Shown here one piece after another: positions 46,849 through 56,282 of a stretch of DNA of 64,000 bases (positions within the stretch are counted from its first letter, which is position 1; each line of letters begins with the position of its first letter). This DNA comes from Tildeniella nuda ZEHNDER 1965/U140 (GTDB lineage: Bacteria; Cyanobacteriota; Cyanobacteriia; Leptolyngbyales; Leptolyngbyaceae). Where the stretch lies: positions 62,001-126,000 of the forward strand of contig JAHHIG010000016.1 of the NCBI GenBank assembly GCA_019358895.1, written 5' to 3'. The translations under genes and the position numbers were made by a program. The notes beneath the pieces were generated by a model. It saw only the letters and a list, made by a program, of their open reading frames with translations, was not told the DNA's origin and made no database searches.

Positions 46849-48761
46849 AAAACCCCCACTTTCATCTGTTGACGTGCCTGGATTTCGAGATAAACCAATA
46901 AGGCATTCACATCGGCAGGATTGACACCACCAATACGAGCGGCTTGCCCGATTGTCAACGGTTGCACTTTCGCCAGTTTCTCGCGGGATTCTTTAGACAA
47001 GGTGGCGATCGCGCTGTAGTCTAAATCGGGTGGTAGCTGACGATGCTCTTGACGGACGATCGCGTCAATTTGATGCTGTTGCCGCTGGATATAACCCGCG
47101 TATTTGATGTCAATTTCCGCACCTTCTTTTTCAGCACGATCGCACTCCAGGTTTCCTAAACCAAACTGCTCTAAATTAACGTAGTGAAACCCTGGCTTTC
47201 GCAGCAAGTCAGCTAAAGTCACTGAGCCTTTGATTGCCTGTTGGGTATGCGCTGCAATTTTTTGACCCAGTTCGTCATGCTCTTTCACGCGAGTTTCGTG
47301 CAGGCGTTCTTTTTCGGCAACAATACGTGCTTGTTTGTGGGTGAATAAGTGCCAGCGGCGATCGTCAATCAGTCCAATCTCTCGACCGAGGGGTGTGAGG
47401 CGTTGATCCGCATTGTCCGATCGCAGCAGCAGGCGATATTCCGATCGTGAAGTCAGCACGCGATACGGTTCTCGTAGATCCTTGGTACACAGATCATCAA
47501 TTAAGGTGCCGATGTAGCTCTGCTCACGCGGAAAGATCACCATTTCCTGGTTGTGCACTAGACGCGCGGCGTTGATGCCTGCCACAATGCCCTGTGCTGC
47601 TGCTTCTTCGTAGCCTGTCGTGCCGTTGATCTGTCCCGCACAGAATAGCCCCTCAACTTTTTTGGTCATCAGCGTGGGATAACACTGCGTTGCGGGGAGA
47701 TAGTCGTATTCCACCGCATAGGCGGGACGCAGCATCGCGCAGCTTTCTAAACCGGGGAGCGATCGCAGCATTTGCAGTTGAATGGCTTCAGGCAACCCGG
47801 TTGAAAAGCCCTGGATGTAAAGCTCTGGCGTGTCTCGTCCTTCTGGCTCAATGAAAATCTGATGGCTTTCCTTATCGGCAAAGCGTACAATTTTATCTTC
47901 AATGCTGGGGCAGTAGCGTGGACCTTTGGCATCCACCCAGCCGCCGTAAACGGGTGACAGATGGAGATTGTCACGAATAATGCGGTGAGTTTCAGCCGTA
48001 GTGCGCGTCAGGTAGCAGGGCATCTGTTCACGTTCTACCCATGCGTCTGGGTCGAAGCTAAACCAGCGGACATCCGTATCACCAGGTTGAGGTTCCAGGT
48101 TGGTGAAATCGACGGAGCGGCGATCGACCCTCGCAGGTGTACCCGTTTTCAGCCGTCCCGTCTCAAAGCCAAGCCGATTGAGCGTTTCGGTCATGCCCAC
48201 AGCGGCAAATTCGCCCGCACGTCCGGCTGCCATTGACTTGTTGCCCACCCAGATTTTGCCGCCCAGAAACGTGCCTGTGGTCAGCACCACCGCTTTGCAC
48301 TGAAACGCGACACCAAAGTAGGTTTGCACGCCGATAATTTCATCGTTCTCGCCCAAAACCAAATCGGTTGCCATGCCTTCGCGGATGGTCAGGTTGGGCT
48401 GATTTTCGACGATCGTTTTCATCACAGCCGCATATTCACGCTTGTCCGTCTGCGCCCGCAACGCCCACACCGCAGGACCTCTCGACGCATTCAGCACTCG
48501 CTTTTGCAGATAAGTACGGTCTGCCAGTTTGCCAATTGCACCACCCAAGGCATCCACTTCATGCACCAGTTGTGACTTGGCAGGACCACCCACCGCAGGA
48601 TTACACGGCTGCCACGCAATTTTGTCTAGCGTTAAGGTCAGCAAGAGCGTCCGACAACCCAGCCGAGCGGTTGCCAGTGCTGCCTCACAGCCAGCGTGTC
48701 CGGCTCCTACAACAATGACATCAAAGGCATCCAAAAATTCAACGGACGATCGCACGGTCAT
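46845..48761 (-). CDS. mnmG: tRNA uridine-5-carboxymethylaminomethyl modification enzyme MnmG
   Basis: 638 residues, FAD-dependent partner of MnmE that installs cmnm5 at the tRNA wobble uridine. FAD motif [22 protein letters not shown] near the start, [33 protein letters not shown], and GxCPxxE-like [10 protein letters not shown] with the methylene-transfer Cys. C-terminal helical domain ends [18 protein letters not shown]. MnmE is not in the window. Formerly gidA. Confidence 0.97.
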   Translation of the reverse strand: MTVRSSVEFLDAFDVIVVGAGHAGCEAALATARLGCRTLLLTLTLDKIAWQPCNPAVGGPAKSQLVHEVDALGGAIGKLADRTYLQKRVLNASRGPAVWALRAQTDKREYAAVMKTIVENQPNLTIREGMATDLVLGENDEIIGVQTYFGVAFQCKAVVLTTGTFLGGKIWVGNKSMAAGRAGEFAAVGMTETLNRLGFETGRLKTGTPARVDRRSVDFTNLEPQPGDTDVRWFSFDPDAWVEREQMPCYLTRTTAETHRIIRDNLHLSPVYGGWVDAKGPRYCPSIEDKIVRFADKESHQIFIEPEGRDTPELYIQGFSTGLPEAIQLQMLRSLPGLESCAMLRPAYAVEYDYLPATQCYPTLMTKKVEGLFCAGQINGTTGYEEAAAQGIVAGINAARLVHNQEMVIFPREQSYIGTLIDDLCTKDLREPYRVLTSRSEYRLLLRSDNADQRLTPLGREIGLIDDRRWHLFTHKQARIVAEKERLHETRVKEHDELGQKIAAHTQQAIKGSVTLADLLRKPGFHYVNLEQFGLGNLECDRAEKEGAEIDIKYAGYIQRQQHQIDAIVRQEHRQLPPDLDYSAIATLSKESREKLAKVQPLTIGQAARIGGVNPADVNALLVYLEIQARQQMKVGVL

Positions 48762-48942
48762 AGCAGACTCTACGGCTTGGGCATCTCACCCCATTTTAGC
48801 GGGTCTGGTCAGTGTCGAACTTCAGTCGCAGCGACAGTGACGGTATGGAGAAAGCGCGGAAAAGTTCGACCCTGTACGTTCTGATACGCCTGCATTGCTT
48901 AAGCTTTGCTAGCGTTAGCCAGTGGTCAGCAAGGTGTGATGT

Positions 48943-49764
48943 ATGGTGCGATCGCTCGTCGGTTCAGTCGCAACGCTCTGGCGCTATCCCGTGAAATCGA
49001 TGCTGGGAGAAGAACTGGAGGCTTCGGAGGTAACGGAGCAGGGATTGCTGGGCGATCGAGCCTACGCGCTGCTGGATACCCAAAGTGGTAGGGTCGCCAG
49101 TGCGAAAAATCCCAAAAAGTGGGCAAAACTGCTGTCATTTCAGGCGGCTTACACGGCAATGCCCATGCGAGAAGCGCTGCCTCCGGTAACCGTCTCTCTG
49201 CCGGATGGGGGTTCTGTTACAAGTGAGGCGATCGACACCAGCAGTATTCTCTCTGGTTTGCTCGGTCGAGATGTGCAGCTACTTTCTTCGGCACCGCAGA
49301 CTGCCAGCCTGGATCAATATTGGCCCAATGTTGAAGGCACCGCACACCAGGAGACGACCACCGAACTGGTTTTGCCTCCCGGTACATTCTTCGATTCGTG
49401 CTTTGTCCACGCGATTACGACCGCAACGTTAGCAAGGCTTCAGGAACTTTACCCAGACGGACAATTTGATCTACGCCGCTTTCGACCCAACATTCTGATT
49501 AAACCGATAGCGGATGAAGCTTCATTCGTGGAAGATGCCTGGGTGGGGAGTGTGCTGGCGATCGGTGACAAAGTGCGCCTCAGCATCGACACCGCCTGTC
49601 CTCGCTGCGTCGTCACCACATTGGCACAAGCTGGTTTACCTAATGATTTGGGCATTTTGCAAACAACTGCGAAGCATAACAACGTCATTGCAGGCATCCG
49701 CGCCTCCGTCTTGCAAAGCGGCAGTATCCGTCGGAGTGATTCAGTTTGGCTGGAGTCACAGTAA
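48943..49764 (+). CDS. MOSC domain protein
   Basis: 273 residues: MOSC N-terminal beta barrel (LWRYPVKSMLGEELEASEVTEQGLLGDRAYALLD) followed by the MOSC domain (RFRPNILIK, and IDTACPRCVVTTLAQ with the conserved metal/sulfur Cys). Such proteins bind molybdenum cofactor, as in mARC and YcbX, and reduce N-hydroxylated compounds. ATG at 48943. Divergent from mnmG. Confidence 0.9.
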   Translation: MVRSLVGSVATLWRYPVKSMLGEELEASEVTEQGLLGDRAYALLDTQSGRVASAKNPKKWAKLLSFQAAYTAMPMREALPPVTVSLPDGGSVTSEAIDTSSILSGLLGRDVQLLSSAPQTASLDQYWPNVEGTAHQETTTELVLPPGTFFDSCFVHAITTATLARLQELYPDGQFDLRRFRPNILIKPIADEASFVEDAWVGSVLAIGDKVRLSIDTACPRCVVTTLAQAGLPNDLGILQTTAKHNNVIAGIRASVLQSGSIRRSDSVWLESQ

Positions 49765-49794
49765 TTGGCTTGGTTTCCTTCTGTAAGACTTTAC

Positions 49795-50157
49795 TTACAA
49801 GCCCCGATCGCGCTCCAAATCGTGGATGACTTTCTCATAGATCCAAACTAAGGAGCGATCGGGATGTTGTTCTTGAGCCTGTTCAACTAAATGCCTTGCC
49901 ATCGATTCGTTCCCGTTGAGCAACATCACTAAGCGACGATGCAGGGGTGCTACTTGCCAGTCAGTTGCAGGGGACGATCGCTGAGTTTGCGTCACCACCT
50001 GTTCGCCTCGCTCAATCAGTTCATCTACTGTTTGCTGCACCTCGACCTGTACCGCTGCGATGCTTTCATCCAAACGCTCGATTTGTTCGATCGTCACTGC
50101 CACCAGCCCTGCCCCAAAATAGAGGGTTTTTTGAAACAGATCGTTCAAGCTGTCCAT
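49795..50157 (-). CDS. Conserved cyanobacterial hypothetical protein (phasin-like helices)
   Basis: 120 residues. N-terminal amphipathic helices (MDSLNDLFQKTLYFGAGLVAVTIEQIERL) and a coiled section resemble short phasin-like proteins; the C-terminus (HRRLVMLLNGNESMARHLVEQAQEQHPDRSLVWIYEKVIHDLERDR) is helical and looks conserved in character. Function unknown. Convergent with the MOSC gene, 30 bases apart. Confidence 0.7.
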   Translation of the reverse strand: MDSLNDLFQKTLYFGAGLVAVTIEQIERLDESIAAVQVEVQQTVDELIERGEQVVTQTQRSSPATDWQVAPLHRRLVMLLNGNESMARHLVEQAQEQHPDRSLVWIYEKVIHDLERDRGL

Positions 50158-50283
50158 AACTAACCACTTCGCTGAGTTGCAACCTTCTTATTCTGCCCTC
50201 GACTCTATCCTACTGTCCAACAATGGAAGACAGTTGATAACCTCCCACAGTTGGACAGCGCGATCGTACTTGCTAATCAATTG

Positions 50284-51660
50284 CTATCTACCGACCAGAC
50301 TGGACAGAATCCGCTGCCAGAAGGGACGCGCATCCCCTTCGATTTGCGGCAGTTTTTTGCGAATGTCCTGAATGTTCCACCCGGTTAAACGCGCCAGGTT
50401 TTGTGCCTGCTGTTCAAACCGCCGGGGGAGCGATCGGCGATACTGGTATGCTGCCTGACATTTCGGCGCTCCGGTAAAGGCATGACGCAACACATAGCGT
50501 CCCTGGAACGTCTCACGGTTGCCCGTTTCCTGGAAGACTAGATCTTCGGGGAATTTATCGCGGGTGTAACGGACATGCAGACGGGTGATGAAAACGCTGG
50601 AGGACGGCGACGGACGGCGGAAACCACCCGATGGGAAAAGAACTGCATCGCTGTCTGAATTGTCGAGCCAGAACACACCTGCTTGCTTCAGTTCTGTTGG
50701 CGATAATGGCTCTGCGGAACAGGGGTCGCAGTTTGCCATGTCCCAGGCGTATTCCATAAAGGCAACTTTGCGGTCTTCGCGATCGTACGCCGTCTGGAAC
50801 ATCGCTTTGTAAAAATCACTAAATTCGTTTTTGACAAACACCGGAATCTCCGAATCCGACGGTACTTTGACGGTGCGATAGTTTGTGACCTCCGTTTGTC
50901 CTTGAGGCGACAGAACGTAGATCAGCAAATCCTGTGCCGTCTTTGCATTGATCATTCCCAACCGAATCGGCAGCATAAAGCGCGGTGACTCATAGGCAAT
51001 TTGCAGGGGACGCAGGGATTGATAGCCCGCTTTGTCGTACTCATCCAGATTAACCTTCGCCACAAAAAACTTCAGCTTTTGCCGGATGTAGGGTTTTAGC
51101 AGTTGGTTTGCACCTTTGGGAATTTTGTAGCCGTTTTGGGTCAGCCAGGTTTGCAGCCCGTCTGACTCCTTGGCGCTCAACAGCAGAATGTCATACTCGC
51201 CAACGGTGTATCGGGCTTCCACAGTGACACCCAGCGAATCTCTACGCGCTCTATTTGACTCCTGAGCCATGCCTGACGCAGCGGAAGGAGCCGGAACTGC
51301 CCGATCGTACAGCCGCTGTTCACAGGGATCTTCGTCAAAATATTCCACCAGACGGGGTGCACTAAACGCATCCAGCCGCTCGATGATTTTCGGGTCAGCC
51401 ACCTTAATCTGATCCTTTCGCAGCACCACCGGGACAGGCACGACGATCGCAAAATCCTTGACCTCACCCTGAAAGTCGTTTGCCATCGTCAGCACCGTGC
51501 GATTACCAGCACGCGCGATCGCCACCTGCGATGCCTGGTTGTACAGTTTGGCATCTGCCTTTGCTACATAAAAGCCGCAAAACGCCCAGGCGCTAGGAGC
51601 GACCAGCAGGCAAACCAGGCAGGTGAAAAATAAGGTAATGAGAATACGGAAGGGTTTCAT
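50284..51660 (-). CDS. DUF2330 exported protein
   Basis: 458 residues from the ATG at 51660. Signal peptide KPFRILITLFFTCLVCLLVAPSAWA then FCGFYVAKADAKLYNQASQVAIAR, the typical DUF2330 start with a conserved Cys, and AIVVPVPVVL. The rest is a long mixed domain with paired Cys (ANCDPCS, DPCEQ). Likely periplasmic or lumenal; role unknown. Placed immediately after the RnfD-like gene on the same strand (about 220 bases apart, spacer filled with repeats), an association suggesting a redox membrane complex. Confidence 0.85.
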   Translation of the reverse strand: MKPFRILITLFFTCLVCLLVAPSAWAFCGFYVAKADAKLYNQASQVAIARAGNRTVLTMANDFQGEVKDFAIVVPVPVVLRKDQIKVADPKIIERLDAFSAPRLVEYFDEDPCEQRLYDRAVPAPSAASGMAQESNRARRDSLGVTVEARYTVGEYDILLLSAKESDGLQTWLTQNGYKIPKGANQLLKPYIRQKLKFFVAKVNLDEYDKAGYQSLRPLQIAYESPRFMLPIRLGMINAKTAQDLLIYVLSPQGQTEVTNYRTVKVPSDSEIPVFVKNEFSDFYKAMFQTAYDREDRKVAFMEYAWDMANCDPCSAEPLSPTELKQAGVFWLDNSDSDAVLFPSGGFRRPSPSSSVFITRLHVRYTRDKFPEDLVFQETGNRETFQGRYVLRHAFTGAPKCQAAYQYRRSLPRRFEQQAQNLARLTGWNIQDIRKKLPQIEGDARPFWQRILSSLVGR

Positions 51661-51699
51661 GATCATAGTTAGGAGTTTTGAGTTGAAAGAAAGGCTAGA

Positions 51700-51780
51700 G
51701 GATGAGGGATGAGGGATGAGGGAGGAGGGAGGAGGGAGGAGGGAGGAAGTATGAAGTATGAAGGCTAAAAGGCTGATAGC
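51700..51780. repeat. STRR array (gatgagg and gaggagg units)
   Basis: gatgagg x3, gaggagg x4 and gtatgaa units directly upstream of the DUF2330 gene. Confidence 0.92.
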
Positions 51781-51879
51781 TGCCTAGATTTACGAGCTTT
51801 ACAGCCGTTTTTATTTGCATTCACCACACCCCAAACCCTACACCCCACACCCATATTCACTGGACTGTGGTTTACCCAA

Positions 51880-52824
51880 TCAGTAACCGCTGTAAGTAAC
51901 CAGTGCTGACATTTCTCGCTCCTCTGCTTCCCCCGCCACCTCTGCTTCCCCTGCTTCCCCTGCTCGGCTCTGCCAAACAAACCGATCGCCCGGAAACACA
52001 GCATCGATCAAAATGCTCAACGGTGCCAGCGCGAAGAGTGCCCAGAAAACGGCGGTTGAAAGAAACAGGTAGTTGCGGAGAAAGAAGGTGAGGAGCGCTA
52101 TCGCCACTGCCCATAGCACTCGTCCAAACCGAGCATTGGGAATTGTGCGCGGGTCGGTAATCATAAACAGGGAAAACATCAGCAGCGAACCACTCATCAA
52201 GCGATGCGCCCAGACATCCCACGTCCAGCCCAGCAAAACGTTGCGGATGGCTTCCAGCACGGCATAGCTACCGAGAAAGGCGATCGTCGTATCCCATCGT
52301 CCGACTCGCCCCACCACCAACCCACCGCAGCTTAAAAACATCAGGGCATACCAGCCTTCTTCGCCCCATTGTCCCGGCGACACCCAGGCATCAGGTGTGA
52401 GCGTGAGAGCTGTCACAATGCCAAAGTTGCCAGGGTTGAAGACATGCTTCCCGTTAACCCGGATGAGAAACTTGCTGACGATCGCTGCCACACATGCCAA
52501 AACTATTGTGCTGTAATGATCAGCGCGAACGAGAATGCTGAGTCCAAGCGAGGTGACGAGGGCACTGGGGAGGGAGGAAAGAAAGGAAGGATAAAGGCTA
52601 AAGGCTAAAGGATAAAGTGTTGAGTCACCTTCTGGCTTCTGGCTTCTAGCTGACCGCTGACCGCTGACCGCTACCATCATCCATTGAGTTGTTACACACG
52701 TTGCGATCGCCACCACAATCATGCCTGGTTGCAGTGTCCAGTCACGTGTACCCAGACCGACCACTAGAAAGAGCGCCAAGAAGAGAATTTGATACGTGCG
52801 GGCATCATTCCATAACAGCATCAA
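51880..52824 (-). CDS. RnfD/NqrB-like membrane protein with STRR inserts
   Basis: 314 residues and about eight membrane helices. NGKHVFNPGNFGIVTAL and GSLLMFSLFMITDPRTIPN are the NQR2/RnfD family blocks. There are no other Rnf genes nearby, so this is the solitary cyanobacterial version. Residues about 51-86 (SGQRSARSQKPEGDSTLYPLAFSLYPSFL) are encoded by gctgacc/ctaaagg repeats and separate two helices; the C-terminal tail from about residue 288 (AGEAGEAEVAGEAEERE) comes from cttcccctg repeats. Possibly works with DUF2330. Confidence 0.78.
   Translation of the reverse strand: MMLLWNDARTYQILFLALFLVVGLGTRDWTLQPGMIVVAIATCVTTQWMMVAVSGQRSARSQKPEGDSTLYPLAFSLYPSFLSSLPSALVTSLGLSILVRADHYSTIVLACVAAIVSKFLIRVNGKHVFNPGNFGIVTALTLTPDAWVSPGQWGEEGWYALMFLSCGGLVVGRVGRWDTTIAFLGSYAVLEAIRNVLLGWTWDVWAHRLMSGSLLMFSLFMITDPRTIPNARFGRVLWAVAIALLTFFLRNYLFLSTAVFWALFALAPLSILIDAVFPGDRFVWQSRAGEAGEAEVAGEAEEREMSALVTYSGY
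51907..51963. repeat. STRR tail of the RnfD-like gene
   Basis: ctctgcttcccc units encoding a Gly/Glu/Ala tail near the C-terminus. Confidence 0.85.
52567..52674. repeat. STRR insert in the RnfD-like gene
   Basis: ggaggaaag, ggctaaa, cttctggctt and gctgacc units in frame between membrane helices. Confidence 0.88.
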
Positions 52825-52940
52825 TAGCCCTCAGCGAAGAACATTGGATGGCTGCTATTATGCCCTTGCTAAAATGAAATCCCTGAATCGTTACAGTTTG
52901 AGAAACAGAATGACCAAACCTGCATTCTCATCACCAAGGT

Positions 52941-52975
52941 TAACCTCTGCGCCCTCTGCGTCTCTGCGGTTTCTA
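52941..52975. repeat. Dispersed cgcagagg-type repeat
   Basis: aacctctgcgccctctgcgtctctgcgg at the 3' end of the following minus-strand gene; same family as the insert at 43896-43943. Confidence 0.8.
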
Positions 52976-55048
52976 CTGCCCGATCGCCTTCTTCCAGATC
53001 TGGATCTCTTGTTGTGCCTCAGCATATACGCTAGAGCGGGAAGGAATCTTTTGAGCCACCGCGATCGCTCCTGGCACATCATAGACTGCCTGACTTTTTG
53101 CCACCTGCAAAAGCTGAGTACTCCATTCATTAATGGCATTATCAGCGTCCGATCGCAGCGCACTACTAGATGGCACCTGAGCAGCGGCTTTGATCGCATT
53201 TGCTAAGCCATCTGGAGAGCCTGTATTGGCTAATTGACGAGCATTCTGAAGGTTCTGCTGCGCTTGTGCCTGAAGCTCTTGAGCGCGTAGCTGACTGCGC
53301 CATTGCTTTACATCGACCTGAGCATCAGCATAGAGCGATCGCCCTGCCCCAATTTGTTCTGCTGTCTGCACGGCTGAGGTTAGATCGCCCGCGTTCGCCA
53401 AGTCTCTAGCACGATCCAGATACGGCTGATCCTGGATTTGCTGAATCTGCCCCGTCCAGTTGCTGACCTTGCCTTGCGCTTCTTTGTAAAGTGCCCGTCC
53501 TTGACCAATCAGGTTTGCCTGAGCCACTGCCGCTTGCAACGATGCAACATCGCCCTGAGTTGCCGTTTGCTCTGCTTGATCTAAAATAGGGCGGTCTTCG
53601 ATCGTTTGAATTTGCGCTGTCCAGGTCTGGATCTGCTGTTGCACTTCATTCCAGCGCGGATTTGAACGAGGAATGGTGGAGGCTTCTGCGATCGCCGCTG
53701 CTAGATCATTCACTGTGCCAGGTTGCGAAAGAATCCGTGCTTTTTCAAGCTGTGCGATCGCCTCGATTTCAAACTGCCAGCGGGCGATCAACTGCTGTGC
53801 TTTGCGGTAAAGGGGACGATCGGGCTGAATGCGTTGCGCCTGCGCGATCGCTTCTTCAATATCGGGTACAGTATTGAGCCAGACTTGAGACTGGGCATTT
53901 GCCAGCAGCGTCATATCCTTCACTTGTTCATTCAGCTTGGCAACATCAGGAATTTTGCTCAGGACATTGAGTGCGCCTTGCAAATCACGTCGATCGAGCA
54001 TCGCCTGTGCCAACTCCACCATCTGCTGTCCAAACTCTCCGATCGCCTTCTGTGCCGCTTGGCGCACGTAGCTAGTTGGGTTAATTGACTGCGCTAACTT
54101 GATCGCTTCTAACAAATTGGTCAGTCCACCTTGATCAGCCAGTCGTTGCGCTTTGCCCAGCGTGTTGCCATCGTCCCGCGAACCGTTGATTTTGCCCGTT
54201 AGCTCGTTGTATTTAGTGGTCTGCCAGAAGGTATTCTCCACATCTAGCAGGCGGACAGCAGAGGAAAATGCCTGTCGCCAATCAAGGTCGCGCAATGACT
54301 GTTCTGCTTTACGGTAAATAGTTTCTGCTTTAGACCAGATGGTTTGCCAGCGCTGCACCCGTTCTTCCACACGTTTGTAGGCAGACGCTTTAGGCGAGAT
54401 GCGTCGTGCTGCCGCGATCGCCTCATTCAGCTTGCCAGCGTTGAAATCGGCTTCTGCCAGTTTCAAGACTTCCAGTGACCAGAGTTCCACCATGCGATCA
54501 GCCTCATCGCGCAGCGGGTGGTCTTTGGGCAAAGAATCGACCAGCGCGATCGCCTCCAGCAAGTCGTTGGAGGTTTGCTTACTGGCTGCCAAACGCGCAC
54601 ACTCAAAGCGCAACGATGCTGAGGCAAGGGGCCAAAAAATCGCCGGACAGTTGGGTAACCCTGGCATTTGCAGCAGCAGCGCCAGTGCCAATGCTCCCGT
54701 CCCAACACAGCCTACACCGGTTGCTAGTAACCAAAACTTCCAGCTATACAGCCAGCGCAGCCAACGACGCGGCGATCGGTTTGCCTTGAGAGTAGACGGC
54801 ATTGGCGTATCGCCGCTCGATCGATTGCTCGATCGATGCCTGGGTTGTTGAGACGGTCTAGGTGGTGGTGGCGGTGGTACAGGCTGCGATCGCCCAGACG
54901 GGTCTACTCTTTTTGTGTGAGAACGCGACTGTGACACTGAAGTCACAGATCTATCTTGAGATGCTGCTTGCCGAGGCAACATCCCATCATGCGTCGGTTT
55001 TGGCGATCGATCTAATGGCTGATGGTCTGGCGTTCCCGGTCTAGTCAT
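52973..55048 (-). CDS. Membrane-anchored helical-repeat protein
   Basis: 691 residues from ATG 55048 (MTRPGTPDHQPLDRSPKP); an upstream start adds 13 residues. N-terminal 115 residues are disordered, Ser/Pro/Arg-rich with a run of Pro. One membrane helix (about 110-135, FWLLATGVGCVGTGALALALLL). The rest is built from repeats of about 50-60 residues with the pattern LxxAIAxAxxIxxxxxxYxxAQxxIxxW, alpha-helical and TPR-like. Cyanobacterial family of unknown role, sometimes labelled chromosome-segregation ATPase-like without any ATPase motif. Confidence 0.75.
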   Translation of the reverse strand: MTRPGTPDHQPLDRSPKPTHDGMLPRQAASQDRSVTSVSQSRSHTKRVDPSGRSQPVPPPPPPRPSQQPRHRSSNRSSGDTPMPSTLKANRSPRRWLRWLYSWKFWLLATGVGCVGTGALALALLLQMPGLPNCPAIFWPLASASLRFECARLAASKQTSNDLLEAIALVDSLPKDHPLRDEADRMVELWSLEVLKLAEADFNAGKLNEAIAAARRISPKASAYKRVEERVQRWQTIWSKAETIYRKAEQSLRDLDWRQAFSSAVRLLDVENTFWQTTKYNELTGKINGSRDDGNTLGKAQRLADQGGLTNLLEAIKLAQSINPTSYVRQAAQKAIGEFGQQMVELAQAMLDRRDLQGALNVLSKIPDVAKLNEQVKDMTLLANAQSQVWLNTVPDIEEAIAQAQRIQPDRPLYRKAQQLIARWQFEIEAIAQLEKARILSQPGTVNDLAAAIAEASTIPRSNPRWNEVQQQIQTWTAQIQTIEDRPILDQAEQTATQGDVASLQAAVAQANLIGQGRALYKEAQGKVSNWTGQIQQIQDQPYLDRARDLANAGDLTSAVQTAEQIGAGRSLYADAQVDVKQWRSQLRAQELQAQAQQNLQNARQLANTGSPDGLANAIKAAAQVPSSSALRSDADNAINEWSTQLLQVAKSQAVYDVPGAIAVAQKIPSRSSVYAEAQQEIQIWKKAIGQ

Positions 55049-55316
55049 ACTCAAAACACAAGCAGCAGTACCGCATGAAGTCATCAAACCTCACGCATAG
55101 ATGCCATGCTACTCTTCAAGCTCCAAAAAGCCAAATTGGTTTGCGCTGTGAACAGGGATCAGACACAGGAAAAGTTGTGCCAGGTATGCAGGTAATGGGC
55201 AGAAGAACCGTTACAGATAGCGCTCCTATTGGATTGGTAACGTTAGGCTGGGTTAGCTTTCAGCACTCAGTGCTCAATCTAAGGGCTTTGCGGTTTAATA
55301 ACCGACCAATGAACCA
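55049..55316. other. Intergenic region, nothing definite
   Basis: Leader of the helical-repeat gene. No gene supported; a plus-strand open frame at 55075-55347 runs into the repeat at 55317 and has no protein-like character. Confidence 0.4.
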
Positions 55317-55369
55317 GGTTTCGACGGCGCTCAACCTTCAGTCATAGCGGGTTGAGCGTAGCCGAAACC
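55317..55369. repeat. Dispersed hairpin repeat (ggtttcgac family)
   Basis: 20-base arms GGTTTCGACGGCGCTCAACC and GGTTGAGCGTAGCCGAAACC, complementary with three mismatches, 13-base loop. Sequence type is common in cyanobacterial spacers. Confidence 0.8.
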
Positions 55370-55515
55370 CAAACCACGGGTATCTTATTTTCTTGCAATC
55401 CCTTAAGCTGACGGCTGACCGCTGAGTGCTCAAACCACTACATACGTTTCATGAATGGTTTAGGACTGCTAGGTAACGGTGCTCCTGCGGAAGGACGCAC
55501 CCGTTTTGCAGGCAC

Positions 55516-55989
55516 CTAAAGCTGGCGATTCTCGAAACGACCATTTTTCAACCAGTGCTCGTAACCACTGCGAATGCTTCTGCGCCTCACCGCTTCTGCG
55601 ACATCTGGGTTCTTAGCTAAGTAGCTGGCTTCACTAAAACGAGGAAAGCGACCTTCAAAACGCCCAGCCTTTTGATAGTGTGTGTAGCCATTTCTAAACT
55701 GTCCTCGTTCAACCGCTGTCTTGACATCCGGGTAAGCCATCAAATAGAAGCGTTCATCAAAGCCATTAGCAGCACTGTTACGGTTGTTGTAGCGGCTGTC
55801 GTTGCGATCGTTGTAGCGATCGTCATTGCGATCGTTGTAACGAGTATCATTGACTACCCTGCCACAGACAACTCTACCGTTTGTCTCCGATTCAATACAG
55901 ACTCTTTGCGCCATTGCGGGTGGTGCTACTAAGGCGATGACAGTGGCTGTCGCCACACTCAGCAATCCGAAAACTTTTGTTGTACTCAT
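55516..55989 (-). CDS. Exported small protein with Asn/Asp/Arg repeats and two PDVxxAV motifs
   Basis: 157 residues. Signal peptide to APPAMAQ. Residues about 48-72 are three copies of an octad RYNDRND(D/S), encoded by 24-bp repeats rich in cgatcgt. Two C-terminal units follow: FYLMAYPDVKTAVERGQF...HYQKAGRFEGR and YLAKNPDVAEAVRRRSI...HWLKNGRFENR. This FDxxxYLxxNPDVxxAVxxGxxxxGxxHYxxxGrxEgR unit is known from secreted and surface proteins of unknown function. Two Cys near the N-terminus may pair. Confidence 0.75.
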   Translation of the reverse strand: MSTTKVFGLLSVATATVIALVAPPAMAQRVCIESETNGRVVCGRVVNDTRYNDRNDDRYNDRNDSRYNNRNSAANGFDERFYLMAYPDVKTAVERGQFRNGYTHYQKAGRFEGRFPRFSEASYLAKNPDVAEAVRRRSIRSGYEHWLKNGRFENRQL

Positions 55990-56173
55990 TGTCTTTAGCC
56001 TTTTGGTTCGCTATAAATTGAACGCGATCGATCTAGCTCCGTGCTAATCGTCAATTCCCTGCTCGTAGAGTAGACGCGCATTCTCTTTCCAGGTTCCTAC
56101 CGTTGGGGCTGGACAGCTTAAGCCTTTACCGGGGGCGATTGGACAAGTAGAGGATAAAGGCATCGATACTGTC

Positions 56174-56271
56174 AGGACTTACACATTTTGACCACAACAT
56201 CAGAGATCTAAGCAGTGCATTGGTGACGCTGCTTGATCCTTGTTAAAACGTCCGAAGGTTGCGTAAGTCCT
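56174..56271. mobile_element. Small element with AGGACTTAC(G/A)CA ends
   Basis: About 98 bases bounded by AGGACTTACACA and TTGCGTAAGTCCT. Related ends occur at 36291-36321 (compact hairpin form) and as a half copy at 32224-32236. A non-coding dispersed repeat. Confidence 0.6.
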
Positions 56272-56282
56272 AGCCTTGGCTC

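Noticed and set aside
55075-55347. 90-residue plus-strand open frame
   Set aside because: Starts in the antisense of the helical-repeat gene leader and ends in the dispersed hairpin repeat; no protein character.
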